A DNA stretch of 64,000 nt from NCBI RefSeq assembly GCF_024055725.1, contig NZ_JAMXMX010000023.1:1-64000 (forward strand), given 5' to 3'. The DNA is from Actinoallomurus spadix. GTDB lineage: Bacteria > Actinomycetota > Actinomycetes > Streptosporangiales > Streptosporangiaceae. Below are positions 16,731 to 25,886 of this stretch, piece by piece. Numbering within the stretch: the first letter of the stretch is position 1; each line of letters begins with the position of its first letter. A model generated the notes under the pieces. The model made no database searches. It was not told the DNA's origin and worked only from the letters and a program-made list of their open reading frames with translations. The position numbers and the translations under genes are program-made.

Positions 16731-17510
16731 CTAGCGGCCGCGGCCGACGCGGGCGATCTGGCGGCTCTGGGCGACGAGCCGGCCGGCGGAGTCCCAGACC
16801 TCGATCTCCTCGTCGAACCACCCGTCGCTGACGAGCCGGGCCCGGCCGTGAACGGCCAGCCGGCCCGGCGCGGGAACGGCCCGCATGTGCCAGGTCAGCT
16901 CGACGGTCGGCGCCCAGCCGGACGCCCCGGCGTTGAGCACCACCGGGGGCAGCGCGTCGACGGCGAGCGCGAGGAGGATCCCGTCGGGTTCGTACGGCTC
17001 GCGCAGCCGCAGGTACCCGCGCATCTCGGGCACGCCGGCGGGCCGTCCGTCGAGCCAGCCCATGGTGGCCGGGTCGTAGCGCACGTCGACCTGGCGGGCG
17101 AAGCCGTTGTTCGGCGCGAACTCCAGGCACTCCTCGATCGGCGGCAGTTTCTCCTGCTCGATCGAGTACACCGGGGCGGCATCGCCGTCGAGGGTGCCGG
17201 TGGTGATGAGCGCCTCGACCAGGGCCTGGTCGTTCTGGACGAGCGTGACGCGCGCCACCGCGGCCGTACGCCCGGCCTTCAGCGGCTCGACCCGGACCTC
17301 GGCGGGCCCGGCCTTCGCGACGCGCAGGAAGCTCGCGCTGGTGGCGATCGGGTGCGGGTGCGGGGAGTCCTCGAGCAGCGCGCGGGTCATGACCGCCAGC
17401 GAGTAGCCGCCGTTGATCGCTTGCTCGATGCCGAAGTCCCCGTCGAGCTCGACGGCGTAGCGCCCCTCCGCCACCCGTCGTACCGCCGTGGCCGCCGCGA
17501 AGCCGCCCAT
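16731..17510 (-). CDS. Acyl-CoA thioesterase-like protein (double hot-dog, TesB-related)
   Basis: The 259-residue protein has two hot-dog halves: the first around GIEQAINGGYSLAVMTRALL, the second from about residue 145 (GYLRLREPYEPDG, then PTVELTWHMRA). This matches the thioesterase family PF13622, which hydrolyses acyl-CoA thioesters. The classical TesB Asp-Thr-Gln triad cannot be assigned with certainty. Start ATG 17510. Confidence 0.8.
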   Translation of the reverse strand: MGGFAAATAVRRVAEGRYAVELDGDFGIEQAINGGYSLAVMTRALLEDSPHPHPIATSASFLRVAKAGPAEVRVEPLKAGRTAAVARVTLVQNDQALVEALITTGTLDGDAAPVYSIEQEKLPPIEECLEFAPNNGFARQVDVRYDPATMGWLDGRPAGVPEMRGYLRLREPYEPDGILLALAVDALPPVVLNAGASGWAPTVELTWHMRAVPAPGRLAVHGRARLVSDGWFDEEIEVWDSAGRLVAQSRQIARVGRGR

Positions 17511-17618
17511 TCGCCCACCCCACCACGAAGTCGAATCACATTCGGTAATACCCTACCGGCCCGGTGGCGTACGAGCCCGGCCGCGCGCGGGAAATGGGAC
17601 GATCGCCACATAGCGCGG

Positions 17619-18296
17619 TCAAAGGTTCAGGTCGACCTCTTCCTCTTCCAGGAGGCGCAGGTTGATGTCCTGCGCCCATTCGGCCGCGAACCGCTTCACC
17701 CGCCGCACCTCCTCCAGCGTCAGGCCGTAGTCCTCGAACTCTTGATCGTCGAGGAACTCCGCCGCCTCCAACCGGGAGGCCAACCGCTGCAGAGAGAAGT
17801 CCCGCTCGTGTGAACGGCAGAGCCATTCGAGCCGCTCGAAGCTGTACTCCCCGGCGAGCGAAGCCGCGTCGATGAGATCCCGAGCGATGCCTCGATCGTG
17901 AACGGCCCTCATCTTCAGGCCGATCGCGTCATCGAAACCGACGACGGGGCATGAGTCGACCACCACGGGGCTGACCCGGAGAGTGGCCTTCATGAGGTCC
18001 ACCTCACAGGCCTCTCCCGTCCGCATGTCACTGACGAGGAGACGCGCGAATCGGTAGTTTCCCGGTTTGACCTCGACGGCGAACCCCTTCGCCTGATAGC
18101 CCGCCGCCACTCGAGCGGTGAGCTCTTCGACCGGAAGGGGATGGTCGGTCGCGAAGTCGATGTCCTGGCTTGGCCTATCGACCAGCCCGTGGGCCCTCAT
18201 CGCGTGACCGCCTGCCAGGAATAATCCGTATTCCTCGCACAGGTCGAGCCCCGCATCGATGAGCCGCCGATGGAACGGTGGCATGTTCAGGCCCAT
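17619..18296 (-). CDS. Nucleotidyltransferase, AbiEii/AbiGii toxin-like
   Basis: The 225-residue protein has the polymerase-beta-type core LFLAGGHAMRAHGLVDRPSQ followed by DIDFAT: a GG, then the two metal-binding Asp residues in D-x-D. A third acidic site is in CEVDLM. AbiEii-type toxins add nucleotides to tRNA or other targets and are kept in check by a partner gene. The upstream gene overlaps it by 10 bp, as in toxin-antitoxin or phage-defence pairs. ATG 18296 follows AGGCGG; ATG 18284 is also possible. Confidence 0.78.
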   Translation of the reverse strand: MGLNMPPFHRRLIDAGLDLCEEYGLFLAGGHAMRAHGLVDRPSQDIDFATDHPLPVEELTARVAAGYQAKGFAVEVKPGNYRFARLLVSDMRTGEACEVDLMKATLRVSPVVVDSCPVVGFDDAIGLKMRAVHDRGIARDLIDAASLAGEYSFERLEWLCRSHERDFSLQRLASRLEAAEFLDDQEFEDYGLTLEEVRRVKRFAAEWAQDINLRLLEEEEVDLNL

Positions 18297-18670
18297 GTGG
18301 CCGCCTGCCACTTGGCGCGGGCAGCGGCGAAAGCCTCGCGAGAGGCCCCCCGGCCGGCCAGTTCGACGAAACGGTTCTCCCACGCCTCGACATAGCCTTC
18401 GCCCAGCCGCCGGCGCAACAGCGGCCAGGCGTCGATGAGGTGCTGCGGATCCAAGAATCGCGGGTAGTGCTCCTGGAGTCCCTGCACGATGACCAGGTTG
18501 TAGAGCGCGACTCGCTGCCGAAAGCGCCCCACGTCATAGCGCGTACGGCCCGACCAGCAAAGATCTAGGGGAAGGTCGACGACGCCCTCTCGCGGACCGT
18601 GCAGGTCGGACAGGGACCAGGGGATCCACTGCGGCAGGTGCGCCGTCCAGCTCGGCAACGTCTGGGGCAT
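18287..18670 (-). CDS. Hypothetical partner of the AbiEii-like protein
   Basis: The 127-residue protein (MPQTLPSWTAHLPQWIPWSL start) is rich in Trp and Arg, and I see no known DNA-binding motif. It overlaps the nucleotidyltransferase start, so the two are co-translated; by position it could be the antitoxin or a substrate-recognition subunit. ATG 18670 is preferred because an in-frame GTG at 18703 lies inside the cysM terminator hairpin. Confidence 0.7.
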   Translation of the reverse strand: MPQTLPSWTAHLPQWIPWSLSDLHGPREGVVDLPLDLCWSGRTRYDVGRFRQRVALYNLVIVQGLQEHYPRFLDPQHLIDAWPLLRRRLGEGYVEAWENRFVELAGRGASREAFAAARAKWQAATWA

Positions 18671-18700
18671 GGGCCCAGTATGCCAAGGACACGTAACGCG

Positions 18701-18736
18701 CACGGGCGCTCACCGGGATTCCGGTGAGCGCCCGTG
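18701..18736 (-). terminator. Strong hairpin terminator of the cysteine operon
   Basis: A perfect 16-bp stem (18701-18716 with 18721-18736) encloses the tetraloop GATT. It begins 10 bp after the cysM stop codon. It separates the cysteine operon from the AbiEii-like pair on the same strand. Confidence 0.85.
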
Positions 18737-18746
18737 TGGCGTGCGG

Positions 18747-19968
<1,222 letters not shown>

Positions 19969-20051
19969 CGCGAGTGTGCTCCTTCGTCGTACGGACCCGG
20001 CATGGCTCAACACGGCCGGATGCGCGGGGATTCCGGGCTAGGGGGGAAAGA

Positions 20052-20150
20052 TCAGCCCTGGCGACAGTCGTAGACGACTTCGGCGCGGCAGTGGCCGAAG
20101 AGGAAGTTCTGCACGGGCGTGACAACCCGGGCCGGGTTCGGGCGCGTCAT
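20052..20150 (-). CDS. Candidate 32-residue small protein between mec and cysO
   Basis: The frame starts ATG at 20150, 13 bp after the mec stop, and ends TGA at 20052-20054. The product begins MTRPNPARVVTPVQNFLFGH and ends CRAEVVYDCRQG, with two Cys spaced by eight residues and a His. 29 of 32 codons end in G or C, as in real genes here. I do not recognise a family. Possible roles are a metal- or sulfur-binding peptide, or a leader that senses cysteine through its Cys codons. No strong Shine-Dalgarno sequence is visible. Confidence 0.5.
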   Translation of the reverse strand: MTRPNPARVVTPVQNFLFGHCRAEVVYDCRQG

Positions 20151-20163
20151 GGTCGTCACGGGA

Positions 20164-20595
20164 TCAGTCTACCGAGTCGGGTTCGTACGCCTCCACGACG
20201 CGGACCTGCTCCTCGTCCACCTTCCCGGCGACGATGCGGTAGGAGCGGAACTCCGTCTCGTCGTCGTCGCGGGTGGAGACCAGCACGTAGTGCGCGTTCG
20301 GCTCCGAGGCGTACGAGATGTCGGTGCGGGAGGGGTAGGCCTCGGTCGCGGTGTGGGAGTGGTAGATGACGACCGGTTCCTCGTCGCGGTCGTCCATCTC
20401 CCGCCAGACCTTGAACTGCTCCATCGAGTCGAATCGGTAGAAGGTCGGCGAGCGCTCGGCGTTCGCCATCGGGATGAACCGGGTCGGGCGGTCCGAGCCC
20501 GCGGCTCCGGCGACGACGCCGCACGCCTCGTCCGGGTGGTCGGCGCGCGCGTGCGCGACGATCTGGTCCACGATGGCCCGTTCGATGGTGAGCAT
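20164..20595 (-). CDS. mec: JAMM/M67 metallopeptidase releasing cysteine from CysO
   Basis: The 143-residue protein has the full JAMM signature: Glu in DEACGVVAGA and H-x-H-x10-D in YHSHTATEAYPSRTD, binding catalytic zinc. Mycobacterial Mec(+) cleaves the CysO-cysteine adduct made by CysM, giving free cysteine and recycled CysO. It is the first gene of the operon mec - small ORF - cysO - cysM. Start ATG 20595 gives the family N-terminus MLTIERAIVDQIVAHARADH. Confidence 0.94.
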   Translation of the reverse strand: MLTIERAIVDQIVAHARADHPDEACGVVAGAAGSDRPTRFIPMANAERSPTFYRFDSMEQFKVWREMDDRDEEPVVIYHSHTATEAYPSRTDISYASEPNAHYVLVSTRDDDETEFRSYRIVAGKVDEEQVRVVEAYEPDSVD

Positions 20596-20612
20596 GCGCA
20601 AAGAGTATCGAC

Positions 20613-20703
20613 GGCCGGTCTCCGCGGGGCCCGTGGCCCGGGGTGGCCGTTCCCGGCAAGGCCCGGCGCCCAGGGTGGCCGGTCTCAGCGGGGCCCGTGG
20701 CCC
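20613..20703. repeat. 27-bp direct repeat duplicating the end of the third MEDS gene
   Basis: GGCCGGTCTC-[C/A]-GCGGGGCCCGTGGCCC occurs at 20613-20639 and 20677-20703 with one mismatch. The right copy carries the last codons and stop of the MEDS-ATPase gene (stop at 20685-20687). The left copy lies in the spacer before mec. Confidence 0.85.
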
Positions 20704-21632
20704 ATGTGCAGCCGGATGATCGTGCGCCCGGCGCCGGAGCGGATCTCCACGAGGTCGCAGAGCTGCCGGACCGCCCACATGCCCGCGCCCGCGGGCCGGT
20801 GCGGCGCCGGCGGGAAGTAGCCGAGATACCGGTCGTCGAGCGCGGGCCCGGCGTCGACGACGTCGCAGATGAGCCTGCCGTCCGCCGACCACACCCATAC
20901 CGATCCGCGGCCCCCGCCGTTTCGTACGACGTGCCCGGCGACCTCGCTCACCGACTGCACCAGGGCGAGGCGGCGTTCGCGGGGCAGCCCGTGGCGCTCG
21001 GCCACCGCCGCGACGAAGGCGCGCAGTCCGGCGAGGTCGCCGCCCGAGAACCCGCGGCTCATCACCGGCTCGGCCGGTGGGGCGAGCGGGACCCGGTTGC
21101 GTTCGGCGTAGAAGACCGCCGGGTCGGTGAACAGCGCGCTGCGGCGGGTCCCGGTGACGCCGATCAGCTCCGGATGGGTACGGCCGACGTCCTCGGCGGC
21201 CTCGGCCGGCAGCGAGCGCACGTCGTACGCGCACAGCAGGCTGGTGGGGGTGCCGGTGAACGCCACGTTGAGCAGCGACTCGAGCCGTCCCCACTCCCGG
21301 ATCTCCGGGGCGGTGCGCGCCCGCCATACGGGCTCCGCGACGAGGTACAGCGGGCCACGGGGCCACCATCGGTCGCGCGCGTGCGCGAGGTACGCCGTCA
21401 GGGTGCGGGCCGGCGCGCCGAACCAGTCCGGCGCGCCGATGAACTCGACGCCGCGCGCCCGGCGGCCGAGGCGGCGGCGTACGAGCCCGGCCCGCTCGCT
21501 GATCACGACGGGCCGGCCGCCCTGCGCCATCCCCTTCCATAAGAAGGGGATGGTCACGTCCAGGAACTCGTCCTCGTCGCGGTACAGCAGGGCGCGGTGG
21601 ACGAGGACGTCGACGGAGTCGGTGGCGGTCAC
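20685..21632 (-). CDS. MEDS domain plus divergent RsbW-like ATPase domain
   Basis: The 315-residue protein has the same layout as the gene at 5965-6888: MEDS domain (LVHRALLYRDEDEFLDVTIP onward) and GHKL ATPase domain (about 195-315). Its N-box reads SEVAGHVVRNGG: the Mg-ligand Asn is replaced by His, and the following His by Asn. The G1 Asp (DVVDAGPALDD) and lid GAGMWAV remain. ATP binding may be altered or lost. GTG 21632 has GGGAGGAAC upstream. No STAS partner is adjacent. Confidence 0.85.
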   Translation of the reverse strand: MTATDSVDVLVHRALLYRDEDEFLDVTIPFLWKGMAQGGRPVVISERAGLVRRRLGRRARGVEFIGAPDWFGAPARTLTAYLAHARDRWWPRGPLYLVAEPVWRARTAPEIREWGRLESLLNVAFTGTPTSLLCAYDVRSLPAEAAEDVGRTHPELIGVTGTRRSALFTDPAVFYAERNRVPLAPPAEPVMSRGFSGGDLAGLRAFVAAVAERHGLPRERRLALVQSVSEVAGHVVRNGGGRGSVWVWSADGRLICDVVDAGPALDDRYLGYFPPAPHRPAGAGMWAVRQLCDLVEIRSGAGRTIIRLHMGHGPR

Positions 21633-21738
21633 GCGCGTTCCTCCCAGCGCGGAGTCCGGCGGCGCCGCCAAACTACCAAGAGGCCGATCGGTCGAGAGGG
21701 ACGAACGACGGATCGGCCCGCGCGTCAGGGACGAATGC

Positions 21739-22281
21739 TCACCAAAGGGCTCGAACCAGGTCCTCTTGGAGGTAGGTCAGCCAGTCGTAGGCCGCGAACG
21801 GAGCGGTCCGGGGATCGTTCCAGTCGAGCCTGCGAATCCCTTCGAGCGTCTCCTCGGTGATCCCCAGGCGGGTGCCGAGGGCGAGTCGCAGATCGTTGAG
21901 CGTCCGCAGCCACACCTGGGCCTGCTCGTCGTCGAGGAGGATCTCGCCGCCGTCGCCGAGCGTGTCGAGCACCAGCTGGGCCGCGGCCCGCTTGCCGTCC
22001 CGCAGGCCGGCCTCGGTGTAGCGCCGGAACTCCGCCGACGCGGCGCCATCGTCCCGGTAGGCGTCCGGGAACAGCCGCGCCAGCACCGGATCATCGGAGA
22101 CGGTGGTGTTCTCCGAGAAGCTGAGGTTCGGCAGGCCGTCGTCGCGCGGCCCGGACGCGGGCCCGCCGAGCAGGTCGAGGAGCTGGGTGACCAGGGCCTG
22201 GATCACAGAGGCCTCCTCCCGGGTCATCCGCAGCCGTACGCCGCCCCCGTGAACCCGGGTGAACCAGGTGTTCATGCTCAT
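21739..22281 (-). CDS. DUF2017 family protein
   Basis: The 180-residue protein ([20 protein letters not shown] start, [20 protein letters not shown], ending [19 protein letters not shown]) matches DUF2017, found immediately downstream of clpS across actinobacteria. The start overlaps the clpS stop as ATGA. The constant pairing suggests a role connected to the ClpS/ClpP adaptor system, but no activity is known. Confidence 0.88.
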   Translation of the reverse strand: MSMNTWFTRVHGGGVRLRMTREEASVIQALVTQLLDLLGGPASGPRDDGLPNLSFSENTTVSDDPVLARLFPDAYRDDGAASAEFRRYTEAGLRDGKRAAAQLVLDTLGDGGEILLDDEQAQVWLRTLNDLRLALGTRLGITEETLEGIRRLDWNDPRTAPFAAYDWLTYLQEDLVRALW

Positions 22282-22568
22282 ACATCCTGCCGGACCGTGG
22301 CCCACAGGCCGTACGAGTGCAAGATCTCGCAGTCGCGTTCCATCTCCTCACGCGTGCCGCTCGACACGACGGCGCGGCCCTTGTGATGCACGTCGAGCAT
22401 CAGCTTCTCGGCCTTCATCTTCGAATAACCGAAGACGGTCTGGAACACGTAGGTGACGTACGACATGAGATTGATGGGATCGTTCCACACGATCGACACC
22501 CACGGACGGTCCGAACGTACGTCTTCGGCGGCGTCCGGCCGATCCAGTTCGACGGGAGCCGTGCTCAC
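22278..22568 (-). CDS. clpS: ATP-dependent Clp protease adaptor ClpS
   Basis: The 96-residue adaptor has the ClpS core: [40 protein letters not shown] and [16 protein letters not shown]. It binds N-degron residues and delivers substrates to ClpC/ClpA. GTG 22568 has AAGGAGG at the right distance; longer upstream frames add unrelated residues. It is divergent from pncB across 65 bp. Confidence 0.95.
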   Translation of the reverse strand: MSTAPVELDRPDAAEDVRSDRPWVSIVWNDPINLMSYVTYVFQTVFGYSKMKAEKLMLDVHHKGRAVVSSGTREEMERDCEILHSYGLWATVRQDV

Positions 22569-22601
22569 CTCAGTGCCTCCTTCCGGGGTGCTGCCCGCAC
22601 C

Positions 22602-22615
22602 TGGTGTACACACCA
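22602..22615. promoter_or_regulatory. 14-bp dyad in the clpS-pncB divergent promoter
   Basis: TGGTGT-AC-ACACCA is a perfect 6-2-6 inverted repeat centred between the two start codons, 18 bp before the chosen pncB start. Its position suits a repressor of NAD salvage or of both genes. No regulator can be named. Confidence 0.4.
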
Positions 22616-22633
22616 CACCGTAATCTGCCACTC

Positions 22634-23932
22634 GTGGATCATTCGACGGCGCTGCTGACCGACCGCTACGAACTCACCATGCTCCAGGGTGCCCTGACCG
22701 CCGGTACCGCGGAGCGTCGGGCGATCTTCGAGGTGTTCGCCCGGCATCTGCCGAACGGGCGCCGGTACGGCGTCGTCGCCGGGACGGGACGGTTCCTCGC
22801 CGCACTGGAGTCGTTCCGGTTCGGCGGCCCCGAGCTGGAGTACCTCACGTCCCAGGGCATCGTCGACGAGCCGGCCGCGGCCTGGCTGGAGTCCTACCGC
22901 TTCTCCGGGAACATCTGGGGCTACGCGGAGGGCGACTGCTACTTCCCCGGCTCGCCGATCCTCGTCGTGGAGGGCAGCTTCGCCGAGGCCGTGATCCTCG
23001 AGACCCTCGCGCTGTCGATCCTCAACCATGACTGTGCGATCGCCTCCGCCGCCTCTCGGATGGTGCGCGCCGCCGCGGACCGTCCGCTCATCGAGATGGG
23101 ATCCCGGCGCACGCACGAGATGGCCGGAGTCGCCGCCGCCCGGGCAGCCTACCTCGCCGGGTTCCGCACCACGTCGAACTTGGAGGCGGGCCGCGCCTAC
23201 GGCGTGCCGACCGCCGGCACCAGCGCGCATGCCTTCACGCTCCTCCACGACAGCGAGCGGCACGCGTTCCAGGCCCAGCTCGACGCGCTCGGCGCGTCGA
23301 CCACCCTGCTGGTCGACACCTACGACGTCGCCCGCGCGGTCGCCGTCGCGGTCGAACTCGCCGGGCCGGAGCTCGGCGCCGTCCGCATCGACAGCGGCGA
23401 CCTGGGAGAGATGGCGCGGGAGGTCCGCGAACAGCTCGACGCGCTCGGCGCGCCCAAGACGAAGATCATCGTAACGGGTGACCTGGACGAGTACTCGATC
23501 GCCGCCCTCGCCGCCTCCCCCGTTGACGGCTACGGCGTGGGAACGTCGCTGGTCACCGGCTCCGGCGCGCCGACCGCGTCGCTGGTCTACAAGCTGGTGG
23601 CCCGCGCCCAAACCGACGACGGGCCGCTGCGGCCGGTCGCCAAGCACTCGGTCGGCAAGCCGAGCCGTGGCGGGCGCAAGTGGGCGGTCCGCCACCGCGA
23701 CGAGAACGGCCGGGCCCTCGCCGAGGTCGTGTCGACGAGCGAGCCGACCCCCGGCCCGTACGACCGGCCCCTGCTGCGGCCGCTGGTCGTCGGCGGCGAG
23801 ATCGTCGGCCGCGAGCCCCTGTCCGAGGCCCGCGACCGCCACCAGCGCGCCCTGGCGGAACTCCCCCCGTCGGCCTTCCAGCTCTCCCGGGGCGACGCGG
23901 CCCTCCCGACGGAGTTCCTGAACGGCTCGTGA
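22634..23932 (+). CDS. pncB: Nicotinate phosphoribosyltransferase
   Basis: The 432-residue enzyme makes nicotinate mononucleotide from nicotinic acid and PRPP. Motifs: [38 protein letters not shown], the His/substrate site [17 protein letters not shown] and [15 protein letters not shown]. It works after PncA, whose gene is at 28564. GTG 22634 is chosen because an earlier GTG (22604) lies in the promoter dyad; no ribosome site decides it. Confidence 0.93.
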   Translation: MDHSTALLTDRYELTMLQGALTAGTAERRAIFEVFARHLPNGRRYGVVAGTGRFLAALESFRFGGPELEYLTSQGIVDEPAAAWLESYRFSGNIWGYAEGDCYFPGSPILVVEGSFAEAVILETLALSILNHDCAIASAASRMVRAAADRPLIEMGSRRTHEMAGVAAARAAYLAGFRTTSNLEAGRAYGVPTAGTSAHAFTLLHDSERHAFQAQLDALGASTTLLVDTYDVARAVAVAVELAGPELGAVRIDSGDLGEMAREVREQLDALGAPKTKIIVTGDLDEYSIAALAASPVDGYGVGTSLVTGSGAPTASLVYKLVARAQTDDGPLRPVAKHSVGKPSRGGRKWAVRHRDENGRALAEVVSTSEPTPGPYDRPLLRPLVVGGEIVGREPLSEARDRHQRALAELPPSAFQLSRGDAALPTEFLNGS

Positions 23933-23945
23933 GCCCTCGGGCCCG

Positions 23946-24023
23946 GCGGCTCAGCCGTACGGGTCGCGGCTCGCAGCGGCTCGGCCGTACAGGTCGCGCA
24001 GCGGCTCAGCCGTGCAGGTTGCG
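23946..24023. repeat. Three degenerate 23-bp repeats at the end of the hydrolase gene
   Basis: GCGGCTC[A/G]GCCGT[A/G]C[A/G]GGT[C/T]GCG occurs at 23946-23968, 23976-23998 and 24001-24023. The third copy contains the hydrolase stop codon and last codons; the other two fill the spacer to pncB. Spacing is 30 and 25 bp. Confidence 0.85.
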
Positions 24024-24977
24024 GCGGAGGAAGGCGTGCCAGGTCTGCTCGAACGAGCGGGTCAGGGCCGACTCCGCCGCGAAGCGGTCCCAGGCGTGGA
24101 ACGCGCGGGCGTAGAGGTGCAGGTCGACCGGCACTCCTGCGGCGATCAGCCGGCGGGCGAAGTCGATGCCCTCGTCGCGCAGCAGATCGAACTGGGCGAC
24201 GGCGACAAAGGTGTCCGGCAGGCCGGCGAGATCGGTGGCCCGGCCGGGCGCGGAGTACGGGTCCACGTCGTCCGCACCGAGCCGGTCGCCGAGGACCGCG
24301 GCCCAGGCGAGCCGGATGTCCGGGCGGGCGAAGACGACCTCGGAGGCGGCCTCCGAACTCGACGGCGTCTCGAGACGGTCGTCGAGCATCGGGTAGAGCA
24401 GGGACAGTGAGCGCGGCCGCGGAGCGTTCCGGTCGCGCGCCATGAGCGCGGTGGCCGCGGCGGGGGCTCCCCCGCCACTGGCGCCGGCGAGCCCGATCCG
24501 GTCCGGGTCGATCCCGTGCTCGGCGGCATGCTCGGCGAGGTGGGTGTAGGCGAGGTAGCCGTCCTCGGCGGCGCCGGGAGCCGGGGTCTCCGGGGCGAGC
24601 CGGTAGGCGACGGCGGCCAGGACGCAGTCGAGATCCAGGGCCAGGGCCGTGTGGTACGCGTCGTCGTCGCGGGCGTCGTCGCCGAGGACCTGGGCACCGG
24701 CGTGGAACCAGACCAGGGCCGGGAGGGCGGTCTCGGCGCCGGCCGGGCGGTACAGGATCACCTCCAGCTCGGTCTCGTCGTCCCGGGGGATGCGCAGCTC
24801 CTCGATCGTCACCCGGGGGTCCGGCGGGGTCGCGGGCATCTGGTCGTACGCCGCGCGCATCCGCGCGCGCAAACCCGGGATGTCGGACAGTTCGAGCAGG
24901 GTGCCGTTCGCGGCCTTGGGCATCACGGCGAACGCCGCGGCGAGCTCAGGGTCGAGCGCGTCGATCATTCCAGGCAT
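24006..24977 (-). CDS. Alpha/beta hydrolase of the hormone-sensitive lipase type, atypical oxyanion loop
   Basis: The 323-residue protein has the nucleophile Ser in GLAGASGGGAPAAA, the acid Asp in AQFDLLRDEG and the His in RAFHAWDRF. In the HSL family the oxyanion loop is H-G-G-G; here it reads FHAGAQVLGD, so two Gly are replaced. Activity on esters is likely but may be modified. AGGA 6 bases upstream supports ATG 24977. It follows the SDR gene by 31 bp, giving a two-gene operon facing TetR. Confidence 0.86.
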   Translation of the reverse strand: MPGMIDALDPELAAAFAVMPKAANGTLLELSDIPGLRARMRAAYDQMPATPPDPRVTIEELRIPRDDETELEVILYRPAGAETALPALVWFHAGAQVLGDDARDDDAYHTALALDLDCVLAAVAYRLAPETPAPGAAEDGYLAYTHLAEHAAEHGIDPDRIGLAGASGGGAPAAATALMARDRNAPRPRSLSLLYPMLDDRLETPSSSEAASEVVFARPDIRLAWAAVLGDRLGADDVDPYSAPGRATDLAGLPDTFVAVAQFDLLRDEGIDFARRLIAAGVPVDLHLYARAFHAWDRFAAESALTRSFEQTWHAFLRRNLHG

Positions 24978-25008
24978 GGAGGTCCTTTCAGGAGGAAGAG
25001 GATCGGCC

Positions 25009-25770
25009 TCAGAAGAGGGAGGGCTGACCACTGCCGGCGGTGACCCCGCCGTCGACGGGCAGGATGACGCCGGTGATGAAACGGGCGTCGTCCGAGGCGA
25101 GGAAGCCGGCCGCGGCGGCGATGTCGGCCGGAGTGCTGAAGCCGCTCAGCGCCCGGCGCTGCTCGAAGCGCTCGATCATGCCGGCGTACGTCGTCGCCGC
25201 CTCCTCCGGCAGGGTCAGCGACGGGGCGATGGCGTTCACCCGGACCCCGAACCGGCCGAGGTCGAAGGCGAGCCCGCGGGTGAAGTTCACGACCGCACCC
25301 TTGGCCGCGTTGTAGGCGGTGAGCCGGCGGTCGCCGCCGAGGCCGGAGGCGGAGGCGATCTGGACGATGCTGCCGCGGCTCTCCTTGAGGTACGGTAGCG
25401 CCGCCTGCGCGCCGAAGTAGCAGCTGTCGACGTCGGTGCTCATGACCGACCGCCAGTCCTCCGGCGTGATCTCTTCGAACTCCTTGGCGAGGCCGAACCC
25501 GGCGTTGGACACCAGGACGTCGATGCCGCCGAACCGGGCCACACCGGCGTCGATCATCGCCTGGACGTCGTCCCGGCTGGTGACGTCGGTGACGACGGGG
25601 AGCGCGCGGTCGGTGCCGAGCTCGGCCGCGAGGGCCTCCAGCCGGTTTTTGCGCCGCGCGGCGAGGACGACGTTGGCCCCTTCGGCGGCGAACCGCCGGG
25701 CGATGCCGTCGCCGATGCCGGAGCTCGCGCCGGTGACCACGACCGTCCTGCCGGTGAAACGCTGTTCCAT
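25009..25770 (-). CDS. Short-chain dehydrogenase/reductase
   Basis: The 253-residue classical SDR has the nucleotide motif VVVTGASSGIGDGIARRFAA, NAG in VLVSNAGFGLA, and the catalytic Ser and Y-x3-K in QIASASGLGGDRRLTAYNAA and KGAVVNFTRG. NADP preference is suggested by LAARR after the second strand. The substrate is unknown. It is the first gene of the operon controlled by the divergent TetR regulator; its start is 15 bp from the nearest operator. Confidence 0.92.
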   Translation of the reverse strand: MEQRFTGRTVVVTGASSGIGDGIARRFAAEGANVVLAARRKNRLEALAAELGTDRALPVVTDVTSRDDVQAMIDAGVARFGGIDVLVSNAGFGLAKEFEEITPEDWRSVMSTDVDSCYFGAQAALPYLKESRGSIVQIASASGLGGDRRLTAYNAAKGAVVNFTRGLAFDLGRFGVRVNAIAPSLTLPEEAATTYAGMIERFEQRRALSGFSTPADIAAAAGFLASDDARFITGVILPVDGGVTAGSGQPSLF

Positions 25771-25785
25771 GAGGATTCTCTTCTC

Positions 25786-25865
25786 GTCAGTTACTGACGC
25801 TTCGAGTGACAGCGACTGACGGTACAGCTAGTCAGTAACTGACGCAACGAGTGTCAGTGACTGAC
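25786..25865. promoter_or_regulatory. Array of four TetR-type operators with 22-23 bp spacing
   Basis: GTCAGTTACTGAC (25786-25798), GTCAGTAACTGAC (25831-25843) and GTCAGTGACTGAC (25853-25865) are perfect 6-1-6 palindromes. A fourth site, GACAGCGACTGAC (25808-25820), has two mismatches. Start-to-start distances are 22, 23 and 22 bp, about two helical turns. The array fills the divergent SDR/TetR promoter region. Confidence 0.85.
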
Positions 25866-25886
25866 GACTGTGATAGCGTCAGAGCC

